Assembly (NCBI GenBank): GCA_036794395.1
Contig: DAIRGS010000281.1
Coordinates: 1-9,093 of the forward strand
Direction of reading: 5' to 3'
DNA length: 9,093 nucleotides
Origin: DASXMX01 sp036794395
GTDB taxonomy: Bacteria; Planctomycetota; Phycisphaerae; Tepidisphaerales; Tepidisphaeraceae
The translations under genes and the position numbers were made by a program. Position 1 is the first letter of the stretch. Each line of letters begins with the position of its first letter. A model generated the notes under the pieces. That model made no database searches, was not told the DNA's origin, and saw only the letters and a program-made list of their open reading frames with translations. This document shows positions 1-5,690 of this stretch, in pieces.

Positions 1-89
1 CACTCTGCCGCCTGCCTTCCCACCATTAAAGATGGGGTTTATGTAACGCTCACGACCGTTTCGGTGCGGTGGCGATGGAGGCCGCCTGA

Positions 90-1388
90 TTACTGTATGG
101 CGGGGTTCGTTTTGCATATTGCGATCACGACCGGTTGGACAAACGCCGGCGACACATGAAGCCGTCGAAACATCAACTGGCGATTGAGCGCGCCGGTGAG
201 TGGAGAAAGGGTTTCAAAAGACGTGGTTCCTCCGTCGACTTTGCGAACGAGGATATCGCCGGCGTTGCCGCGATGATCGGGGTAATAGGTTTCATAGGGA
301 GTATCTTGAGGTTCATCGTAGAACAGGTCGTAGGCGGCATCTCCACCGGCCTGGGTGACGGCTTGTTCAGCCGCGGCGACGATTTGCGGCACGCTGGCGA
401 CGGGCGCGGTGTGGGTGAGATCGATTGTTTTAAATATACGGCGGTAGAGCAAGCCGTTGCAGAGGGCGGCCAGCGGCGCATCGTCTGCGCGGGTCCAGAG
501 CTTGAAGCAATGCAGCATGGAGACGTCGTCGAGATCGGTGAATTCTTCGGCGGTGAGCAGCTGGCCGAGCAGTGATTTGTAGACCCCATCATCGCGCGGC
601 GGCCATTCAAGGCGTTCCTGAACGGCCAGCCGTTTGGCGCGCTGAAGGGCGAGCTTAACCATACCCTCGGCGCTTCGGACGACCTTGTGAAAATAGACGT
701 TGTGATACATGTGATAGCGCGACTGGAGGTATGCCTCGACCGCGCTGACGCCTTTCCACGTGACCGCCAGCCGGCCGGAGGCTTCATCGATGGTGAGGGC
801 GTGGAGGAGCCAGCCCAGGTCGTAATCTCCATACCGGCTGCCGGTCATGAGATTGTCGCGGAGGAGATAGTCGAGGCGGTCGGCATCGAGCTGGCTGGAG
901 AGGATGTCGCACAGGAACGGGCGATCGGATTGACCTTCGACAAATCGGGCGACGCGTGTGGGCAGGGCGGCATCGTGGGTCGCGAGAACGCGGTGGACTT
1001 CGCTGGTGGAGTCTTCGATCACGCGGGTGGTGATTTCTTCGTGGTCGAAGCCGCTCACACGTTCGAAGACGTGACTGAAGGGGCCGTGCCCCAGATCGTG
1101 AAGAAGAGCGGCCGCGAGGCAGAGGGTTTCTTCTTCTTCAGAGATTTCAAAAGACCGGCGGAGCTGCTCGATCATTTTGCGCGCGGTTTCCATGACGCCG
1201 AGGCTGTGGCTGTAGCGGGAATGATCGGCGCCGGGATAGGCGAGGCTGGCAAAGCCAAGCTGGCGGATGCGGCGAAGCCGCTGGAACTCGGCGGCATTGA
1301 TCAGACGGAAGAGTAGGCCGTCGACGGGGCGGTCGAGGCGAAATGCGATGACGTCGTGGACGGGGTCTCGGATGAGTTTTTCGGGCAT
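90..1388 (-). CDS. HD-domain phosphohydrolase (SAMHD1/dGTPase-like)
   Basis: This 432-residue protein belongs to the HD superfamily of metal-dependent phosphohydrolases, in the group related to SAMHD1 and bacterial deoxynucleotide triphosphohydrolases. The N-terminus reads RDPVHDVI (7-14), then EFQRLRRIRQLG (34-45) and YPGADHSRYSHSLG (51-64), the usual opening of this group. Candidate metal ligands are H61, the H97-D98 pair in LLHDLGHGPFSH (95-106), and an aspartate of the LDADRLDYLLRD stretch (167-178), probably D170. The C-terminal half (about 200-432) is helical-looking and less conserved. Known relatives hydrolyse dNTPs to nucleoside and triphosphate, but many members have no tested substrate, so dNTPase activity is inferred. 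The protein is probably cytosolic, with no signal peptide or membrane segment. It is transcribed divergently from cimA. The ATG at 1386-1388 precedes a typical family N-terminus; no clear Shine-Dalgarno or promoter was found for it. Confidence 0.9.
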   Translation of the reverse strand: MPEKLIRDPVHDVIAFRLDRPVDGLLFRLINAAEFQRLRRIRQLGFASLAYPGADHSRYSHSLGVMETARKMIEQLRRSFEISEEEETLCLAAALLHDLGHGPFSHVFERVSGFDHEEITTRVIEDSTSEVHRVLATHDAALPTRVARFVEGQSDRPFLCDILSSQLDADRLDYLLRDNLMTGSRYGDYDLGWLLHALTIDEASGRLAVTWKGVSAVEAYLQSRYHMYHNVYFHKVVRSAEGMVKLALQRAKRLAVQERLEWPPRDDGVYKSLLGQLLTAEEFTDLDDVSMLHCFKLWTRADDAPLAALCNGLLYRRIFKTIDLTHTAPVASVPQIVAAAEQAVTQAGGDAAYDLFYDEPQDTPYETYYPDHRGNAGDILVRKVDGGTTSFETLSPLTGALNRQLMFRRLHVSPAFVQPVVIAICKTNPAIQ

Positions 1389-1440
1389 AATGTTGCCGCC
1401 ATGACGATCCTATACGAAATTTGCCTTGACGGGTGCTGGA

Positions 1441-1468
1441 TTGACCCGCCATCGTTTTTTGCTATGAT
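1441..1468 (+). promoter_or_regulatory. sigma70-type promoter for the cimA leader transcript
   Basis: TTGACC at 1441-1446 (5 of 6 to the -35 consensus) and TATGAT at 1463-1468 (5 of 6 to the -10 consensus) are separated by 16 bp. A TG at 1460-1461, one base before the -10, makes an extended -10 element. The expected transcription start is about 1474-1476, at or just before the leader ATG at 1476. The match is seen in the sequence; activity is inferred. Confidence 0.8.
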
Positions 1469-1475
1469 TTTGTGG

Positions 1476-1535
1476 ATGTTCGCTGCTGCAATCATTATTC
1501 GGCCGATTATCATTGCCTCGGAAAACCGTGGGTAG
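1476..1535 (+). CDS. isoleucine-rich leader peptide of the cimA attenuator
   Basis: The ORF reads MFAAAIIIRPIIIASENRG and stops at TAG (1533-1535). Six of its 19 codons are isoleucine, in two runs of three: ATC ATT ATT at 1491-1499 and ATT ATC ATT at 1506-1514. This is the composition of amino-acid-biosynthesis leader peptides, such as those of the ilv operons, and Ile is the end product of the pathway started by the downstream gene cimA. The ORF sits just after a strong promoter and just before a terminator hairpin. No Shine-Dalgarno precedes the ATG, and the predicted transcript start is at or within 2 nt of it, so translation may be leaderless. An in-frame ATG at 1464 lies inside the -10 element and would not be transcribed from this promoter. 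The product is probably non-functional as a protein; its translation is the sensor. Confidence 0.85.
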   Translation: MFAAAIIIRPIIIASENRG

Positions 1536-1591
1536 GGCCGGATCTTGTTTACGAATCCAATCGAGCCCTGCCCCATGCGGCAGGGTTTTTT
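1497..1591 (+). promoter_or_regulatory. ribosome-mediated isoleucine attenuator: protector, antiterminator and terminator helices
   Basis: Three competing helices can be drawn by hand. The protector pairs 1497-1504 (AUUCGGCC) with 1536-1543 (GGCCGGAU), 8 bp with one G:U. The antiterminator pairs 1530-1538 (GGGUAGGGC) with 1565-1573 (GCCCUGCCC), 9 bp with one G:U. The terminator pairs 1566-1572 with 1579-1585. The protector shares 1536-1538 with the antiterminator, and the antiterminator takes the 5' arm of the terminator, so each excludes the next. Expected behaviour follows the classical model. A ribosome stalled on the Ile codons (1491-1514) blocks the protector and leaves 1530-1538 free, so the antiterminator forms and cimA is read. 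A ribosome that reaches the UAG at 1533-1535 covers the antiterminator arm, so the terminator forms. Untranslated RNA forms the protector and also terminates. The pairings are seen in the sequence; the regulation is inferred. Confidence 0.82.
1564..1591 (+). terminator. intrinsic terminator (attenuator) upstream of cimA
   Basis: CCCTGCC (1566-1572) and GGCAGGG (1579-1585) form a perfect 7-bp GC-rich stem with a 6-nt loop. It can be extended by G1565:U1586 and A1564:U1587. Six T residues follow at 1586-1591, then GTTTG. It lies after the promoter and leader ORF but 40 bp before the cimA start, and so acts on the cimA transcript rather than on a gene upstream, since the upstream gene runs the other way. 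Confidence 0.88.
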
Positions 1592-1631
1592 GTTTGTGTG
1601 ACTTTCGGCAAATGCCACTTGAAGGTGTTTT

Positions 1632-3260
1632 ATGAACGACCGACGCCGGATCGAGATTTACGATACGACCCTGCGGGATGGAACCCAGGGCGAGGGGTTT
1701 AATCTTTCGCTCCAGGACAAGCTGATGATTGCACAGCGCCTGGACGATCTGGGCGTGGATTACATTGAAGGCGGGTTTCCGCTGTCCAATCCGAAAGACG
1801 CGGCGTTCTTCCAACAGATTCGGGAGATGCCGCTGAAGCACGCGAAGATCAGCGCGTTCGGCATGACCCGTCGGCGCGGAATCAAGGCCGAAGATGATCC
1901 CGGGATGAAGGCGCTCCTGGATGCGCAAACTCCCGTGGTAACGCTGGTGGGCAAGACGAGCGATTATCAGGCGAAAGCGGTGCTTGGGGTATCGCCCGAG
2001 GAGAACCTTCAGATGATCGCCGATTCGGTGCTGCTGATTCGCCAGGCGGGGCGGCAGGTGGTTTACGATGCCGAGCATTTCTTCGACACGTATAAGTCCA
2101 ATCCGAAATACGCGCTGGCGACGCTGCTTGCGGCACAGGAGGCCGGGGCGTCGGTGCTGGTTTTGTGCGATACCAATGGCGGGGCGATGCCGGAACTGAT
2201 CGCCGAGGCGACGGCGGCGGTGAAGAAGGAGACTTCGACGCGACTGGGAATTCATCCGCACAATGACGCTGGGGTGGCGGTGGCGAACGGGCTGGCCGCG
2301 ATCGGCGCGGGGGCGACTCACGCGCAGGGGACGATCAATGGTGTGGGCGAGCGGTGCGGCAATATGGATCTGCTGCCGCTCATTGCGAATATCACGGTGA
2401 AGTACAATTTGGACTGCCTGCGACCGGGCCGGCTGGCCAAGCTGACCGAGGTGAGCCGGTATGTGTATGAGACGGCTAATCTCAATTTGGTCCCAGGGCA
2501 GCCGTATGTGGGCAGCAGCGCTTTTGCACATAAGGGCGGGATGCACGTGCATGCGGTGCAGAAAGATGCCAGCACGTATGAGCATGTAGCGCCGGAAACG
2601 GTCGGCAATTCTCGAAAAATCCTGATCAGCGAGATGTCGGGGGCGAGCAACATCGCGGCTAAGGCAGGGCGGAAGTTTGATATCGAATCGGACAAGGTGA
2701 CACTCCGCCGGGTTTTGGAGAAGGTGCAGGAGCTGGAGAATGTGGGTTACCAGTTTGAGGCGGCTGAGGCGAGTTTCGAGCTGTTGCTGAGGAAGGAAAT
2801 CGGGCGATACCGGGAGTTCTTCCAGCTCGATCATTACCGCGTCACGGTTCTTAAGACGGCAACAGGTGTTCCGGTGTCGGAAGCCACAGTGAAGATTCGA
2901 GTCAACGGTCAGGCAGAGCATCACGTGGCGGAGGGCGATGGGCCGGTGAACGCGCTGGATAAGGCGCTACGCAAGGCGCTGTCGGGACATTATGCGGCGA
3001 TCGATCAGGTTCATTTGATCGATTACAAGGTACGCGTCATCAATTCCAAGGACGAGACGGCGGCCCAGGTGCGCGTCATCGCGGAATGCCGGCGAGATCG
3101 CCCGGATGGATCGAAGGAGATCTTCGGCACAACCGGGGTCAGCGGAAATATCATCGACGCAAGTTGGCAAGCTTTGGTGGATGCTTACGACTATCATTTG
3201 GTGCATGTGGAGGAAGCCGTCCTGAACAAGGAGCAGTTAGATGTCCCTACTCACTCTTGA
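1632..3260 (+). CDS. cimA: (R)-citramalate synthase
   Basis: CimA condenses pyruvate and acetyl-CoA to (R)-citramalate, the first step of the threonine-independent route to 2-oxobutyrate and isoleucine. The 542-residue length suits the family. The N-terminal TIM-barrel carries DTTLRDGTQ (11-19), with catalytic-type R15 and D16. HPHND (208-212) supplies the two metal-binding histidines, and GTINGVGERCGN (233-244) is the second homocitrate/isopropylmalate-synthase-type signature. SSAFAHKGGMH (295-305) belongs to the accessory region, and residues about 390-530 fit the LeuA-type allosteric domain that in CimA binds isoleucine. The sequence resembles the CimA branch rather than LeuA, and the Ile-rich leader just upstream independently supports an isoleucine role. 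AAGG at 1622-1625 sits 6 nt before the ATG. Expression is probably controlled by the attenuator at 1497-1591. The gene overlaps the next by 20 bp. Confidence 0.95.
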   Translation: MNDRRRIEIYDTTLRDGTQGEGFNLSLQDKLMIAQRLDDLGVDYIEGGFPLSNPKDAAFFQQIREMPLKHAKISAFGMTRRRGIKAEDDPGMKALLDAQTPVVTLVGKTSDYQAKAVLGVSPEENLQMIADSVLLIRQAGRQVVYDAEHFFDTYKSNPKYALATLLAAQEAGASVLVLCDTNGGAMPELIAEATAAVKKETSTRLGIHPHNDAGVAVANGLAAIGAGATHAQGTINGVGERCGNMDLLPLIANITVKYNLDCLRPGRLAKLTEVSRYVYETANLNLVPGQPYVGSSAFAHKGGMHVHAVQKDASTYEHVAPETVGNSRKILISEMSGASNIAAKAGRKFDIESDKVTLRRVLEKVQELENVGYQFEAAEASFELLLRKEIGRYREFFQLDHYRVTVLKTATGVPVSEATVKIRVNGQAEHHVAEGDGPVNALDKALRKALSGHYAAIDQVHLIDYKVRVINSKDETAAQVRVIAECRRDRPDGSKEIFGTTGVSGNIIDASWQALVDAYDYHLVHVEEAVLNKEQLDVPTHS

Positions 3261-3477
3261 AGGAACCTATAAGGACGGGAAGATCAGCCTCGTAGATCCG
3301 CCCGCGGGCGTTGTTGAATCGCGGGTCATTGTTACCTTTCTCACCATCGAGCGAGAGCATCTTAAGCCCCAGATGATGACTTACGGACAATTTCGCGCGG
3401 AAGGCGCGCCGATGGCGACCGAGGAGGATTTCAAAGCTGCCGAATGGCACCCGAAGCCGGAGGATCTGGATGTTTGA
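3241..3477 (+). CDS. small antitoxin-like protein paired with VapC
   Basis: This 78-residue protein starts MSLLTLEGTYKDGKISL, followed by a short hydrophobic strand VIVTFL, a layout typical of small antitoxin-type proteins encoded next to PIN toxins (DUF2281-like or related). The C-terminal part has MTYGQF (46-51) and TEEDFKAAEWHP (60-71), acidic and probably the toxin-binding tail. The pairing with the PIN gene, overlapping by 8 bp, is the main evidence for function; the exact family was not confirmed. The start is well supported by AAGGAG at 3228-3233, 7 nt before the ATG, inside the end of cimA. The ORF overlaps cimA by 20 bp in another frame, so it is likely co-transcribed and perhaps translationally coupled. 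Antitoxins of this class usually bind the toxin and often repress their own promoter, but no separate promoter is evident here. Confidence 0.75.
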   Translation: MSLLTLEGTYKDGKISLVDPPAGVVESRVIVTFLTIEREHLKPQMMTYGQFRAEGAPMATEEDFKAAEWHPKPEDLDV

Positions 3478-3874
3478 CGGCTACGTGGTCGATGCCCACG
3501 CGTTGATCTGGCATTTGGAAGGTAACCCAAAGCTTGGTAGCGCGGCCCGGTTAGTAATGTCCGATCCTGGTGCAAATCTGTTTCTTCCCGCAATCGCCTT
3601 GGCGGAGGCATGTTACATCGTCGAAACCGGGCGCGTGATGATCAAAAGCGGCAAGGTCCTGCTGCACGCGGTTGATCGCGATCCGCGGGTTCAAATTGTG
3701 CCGCTCGACCGTGGGATCATAGAAACATGTTTGTCCGTCAGGACGGTGAGCGAAATGCACGACCGGCAGATCGTTGCAACAGCGGTCCACCTCGCCACCG
3801 GAGGGTTGACGGTTGCAATCTTGACCAAAGACGCCGATATTTCCGCATCCGGCGCGGTGCCCGTGATTTGGTAG
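3470..3874 (+). CDS. vapC: PIN-domain ribonuclease toxin, VapC type
   Basis: This 134-residue protein has the length and acidic residues of a VapC PIN domain. D8 lies in VVDAHALIWHL (6-16), E46 in ALAEACYIVE (43-52), D98 in EMHDRQIVATAVHL (95-108), and D121 in LTKDADI (118-124). Together these would form the Mg2+-binding site for RNA cleavage. Known VapC toxins cut tRNA or rRNA and slow growth when free of their antitoxin; the target here cannot be predicted. GGAGG at 3459-3463 sits 6 nt before the ATG, and the start overlaps the antitoxin gene by 8 bp, the usual antitoxin-toxin arrangement. All key residues appear intact, so the gene looks functional. It is unusual in lying between cimA and uppS: its stop codon abuts the GTG alternative start of uppS. 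Confidence 0.88.
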   Translation: MFDGYVVDAHALIWHLEGNPKLGSAARLVMSDPGANLFLPAIALAEACYIVETGRVMIKSGKVLLHAVDRDPRVQIVPLDRGIIETCLSVRTVSEMHDRQIVATAVHLATGGLTVAILTKDADISASGAVPVIW

Positions 3875-3877
3875 GTG
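3872..3877 (+). promoter_or_regulatory. ribosome-binding site deciding the uppS start
   Basis: TAGGTG overlaps the vapC stop codon (TAG, 3872-3874). Its AGG (3873-3875) is 5 nt before the ATG at 3881. This favours ATG 3881 over the GTG at 3875, which lies within the motif and has no purine-rich site of its own. Confidence 0.5.
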
Positions 3878-3880
3878 TTG

Positions 3881-4648
3881 ATGGCGGCCTTGGAAGACAT
3901 TTCCCCGCAGCGTTTTCCCCGCCACATCGCGGTGATTATGGATGGCAATGGTCGGTGGGCGGTAACGCGCGGTTTGGAGCGGGTGCGGGGCCATCAGCAG
4001 GGGGCCAGGACGGTTCGCAACGTCGTCACCGAATGTGCCCGGCTGCGAGAGCGGCATGGCGGGCCGGACTATCTGACGCTTTATTCCTTCAGCCTTGAGA
4101 ACTGGAAGCGGCCGACGGGCGAAGTTTCTTTTCTGATGCAGATGTACATCGACTATCTCCGCCAGGAACGGGCGACGATGATGGAGAACAACATCCGCTT
4201 CCGGCAGATCGGGCGGCTGGAGAATCTCCCTGAGCCGGTGCTTGAAGAAGCGGCTATTACCCTTGAAGAGACGCGAAATAACACCGGGCTAACGCTGGTG
4301 CTGGCGCTGAATTATGGGAGCCGGGCGGAAATCAGCGATGCGATGCGCGCAATCGCCGAGGAAGTACGCGAAGGCCGGCTGCGGCCGGATCAGATCACCG
4401 AAGAAACGATCTCAAACCACCTCTACACCGCAGGCATGCCCGATCCGGATCTGCTGATCCGCACGGCGGGGGAAATGCGCGTGAGCAACTACCTGCTTTG
4501 GCAGATCAGCTATGCCGAGCTATTTGTGAGTCCGGTGCTATGGCCCGACTTTGGGGTGGAAGATCTTCATGCCGCGATTTGCTCGTTTGCATCGCGCAGT
4601 CGGCGGTTTGGGGCGTTGGATCGGACCAACACGCTTGAGCCCAAATAG
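3881..4648 (+). CDS. uppS: undecaprenyl diphosphate synthase (cis-prenyltransferase)
   Basis: UppS adds isopentenyl units to farnesyl diphosphate in cis to make undecaprenyl diphosphate, the lipid carrier for peptidoglycan and other surface polymers. The 255-residue protein carries the family motifs in order. HIAVIMDGNGRWA (15-27) contains catalytic D21. SFSLENWKRP (69-78) is the substrate-binding loop, and NYGSR lies at 144-148. The stretch DPDLLIRTAGEMRVSN (188-203) supplies diphosphate-binding R194 and R200, followed by YAE (211-213) and WPDF (221-224). The usual RTSGE is RTAGE here, a mild change. The length is normal and no signal or membrane segment is seen, as expected for a cytosolic, membrane-associated enzyme. 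A GTG at 3875 would add two residues; ATG 3881 is preferred for its ribosome-binding site. It follows vapC with 6 bp between and precedes cdsA, a common neighbour of uppS in bacteria. Confidence 0.95.
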   Translation: MAALEDISPQRFPRHIAVIMDGNGRWAVTRGLERVRGHQQGARTVRNVVTECARLRERHGGPDYLTLYSFSLENWKRPTGEVSFLMQMYIDYLRQERATMMENNIRFRQIGRLENLPEPVLEEAAITLEETRNNTGLTLVLALNYGSRAEISDAMRAIAEEVREGRLRPDQITEETISNHLYTAGMPDPDLLIRTAGEMRVSNYLLWQISYAELFVSPVLWPDFGVEDLHAAICSFASRSRRFGALDRTNTLEPK

Positions 4649-4717
4649 ACCAATCGCTGCGCGTTTCCCTCTCTTACATTTGCTCTGATTCGCCCGGTCG
4701 CATAAAACCCCGGCCCC

Positions 4718-5641
4718 ATGGAGCGCGCGCTGCGAAACCGCCTGACGTTCGGCACGATGATGCTTGCCGGTTTGTTTGGTTTGCTTTGGCTCGATGATGT
4801 GATCGATCGTTCGACGCGGCATTGGATGCAGGCGCATTTCGGGGTGAAGTATGGCATCGGCGGGGTGGGATTGATGCTGGTGATGCTGGTGTTTCTGCCG
4901 ATCGCGGTTGTGGAGTTGGCTTATCTTTTCACGGCGGAGCACGTCCGGCCGTACCGTTTCATTGCATCGCTGGGCGCGGGGGCGTTGGCACTGCACGCAT
5001 TTCTTACTCAATTCCCGCCGTTTGCGCCGATCGCGGCTTCCACACTGGCGTTCATTGTGGTGTTTACCATGCTCCTGGCGGCGCTGCGGCGGGCGTGGGA
5101 TCAGCAGACGCAGGATGCGATTGTCAGGATGGCGGGCACGGTACTGGCGACGCTTTACCTTGGCGGGCTGGCGTGGTTCATCATGGCGATTCGCGTGAAG
5201 CACTCCAACGTCAGCGATCTGCACAAAGGCTTTCATGGGTCGACGCTGGTGGTGCTGGTTATTCTGGTGGTGGTGAAGTCGACGGACATCGGGGCATATT
5301 TTGGCGGGCGGGCATTCGGGAGACATAAGCTCATTCCATGGCTTAGCCCGGGGAAGACCTGGGAAGGATTGTTTTTTGGATTGCTGACGTCTGCCTTGAT
5401 CGCGGTGGCGTTTTCACGAGCCATTCATCAGGCCTATTGGAAAGCGGCGCTCTTTGGCGCATGCATTGGCGCGGTGGGACAGATTGGTGATCTGCTTGAA
5501 AGCCTCATGAAGCGCGATGCGGAAGTGAAGGATTCGGGGAAACTGATACCTGGGTTTGGCGGGGTGCTGGACGTAATCGACAGTCCGCTGTTTGCATCGC
5601 CTTTTGCTTATTTGTGGTTGAGCTTTTGGTTTCGGCAGTAA
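4718..5641 (+). CDS. cdsA: phosphatidate cytidylyltransferase (CDP-diacylglycerol synthase)
   Basis: CdsA converts phosphatidic acid and CTP to CDP-diacylglycerol, the precursor of bacterial phospholipids, in the cytoplasmic membrane. The 307-residue protein has several hydrophobic segments (about 11-26, 46-71, 81-97, 104-121, 138-157, 174-187, 216-233, 243-257). The conserved stretch STDIGAYFGGRAFGRHKLIP spans 188-207 and continues into SPGKTWEG (210-217). The C-terminal signature is SLMKRDAEVKDSGKLIPGF (262-280) followed by GGVLDVIDS (281-289). The key K265-R266, K271-D272 and D285/D288 are kept, but the usual H of GHGG is F280 and the usual R of LDRxD is V286. The ATG at 4718 has no clear Shine-Dalgarno. 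The 69-bp gap after uppS holds only a weak promoter-like pair (4680-4685 and 4701-4706, 15-bp spacing), so read-through from uppS is likely. Confidence 0.93.
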   Translation: MERALRNRLTFGTMMLAGLFGLLWLDDVIDRSTRHWMQAHFGVKYGIGGVGLMLVMLVFLPIAVVELAYLFTAEHVRPYRFIASLGAGALALHAFLTQFPPFAPIAASTLAFIVVFTMLLAALRRAWDQQTQDAIVRMAGTVLATLYLGGLAWFIMAIRVKHSNVSDLHKGFHGSTLVVLVILVVVKSTDIGAYFGGRAFGRHKLIPWLSPGKTWEGLFFGLLTSALIAVAFSRAIHQAYWKAALFGACIGAVGQIGDLLESLMKRDAEVKDSGKLIPGFGGVLDVIDSPLFASPFAYLWLSFWFRQ

Positions 5642-5670
5642 GTTCTGTCCGAATGTTATCCGTTCGCGAA

Positions 5671-5690
5671 GCCGCAAGCGGCGGAATTTT
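5671..5690 (+). terminator. possible weak intrinsic terminator after cdsA
   Basis: GCCG (5671-5674) and CGGC (5679-5682) form a short stem with a CAAG loop. GGAA and then a run of five T follow, the run starting at 5687. The stem is only 4 bp and the T run is displaced, so this is a weak candidate. It lies in the 48-bp gap between the convergent cdsA and DUF1501 genes, where a terminator would be expected. Confidence 0.3.

Noticed and set aside
22..38. A small stem near the left edge (CCAT, loop, ATGG) as a terminator of the HD gene
   Set aside because: The stem is about 4 bp and no T run follows in the direction of the HD gene.
1476..1591. A T-box riboswitch or metabolite riboswitch as the cimA control element
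   Set aside because: The leader before the terminator is only about 115 nt, too short for a typical T-box with its Stem I. No clear T-box sequence (GGGUGG followed by ACCGCG) is present, although GTGGGTAGGG at 1528-1537 looks faintly similar. The Ile-codon ORF and three exclusive helices fit attenuation.
1472..1702. A 76-codon plus-strand frame starting GTG that overlaps the leader and the start of cimA
   Set aside because: It runs out of frame into cimA, passes through the terminator and has no recognisable features; the Ile-rich frame at 1476 explains the region better.
1410..2924. A 504-codon open frame on the minus strand opposite cimA
   Set aside because: It is antisense to a clearly conserved cimA, has no recognisable domain, and is rich in His, Arg and Gln, as expected for a shadow frame of GC-rich coding sequence.
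4680..4706. A promoter for cdsA (TTGCTC and CATAAA)
   Set aside because: The spacing is only 15 bp and both boxes are poor matches, so it was not called as a feature.
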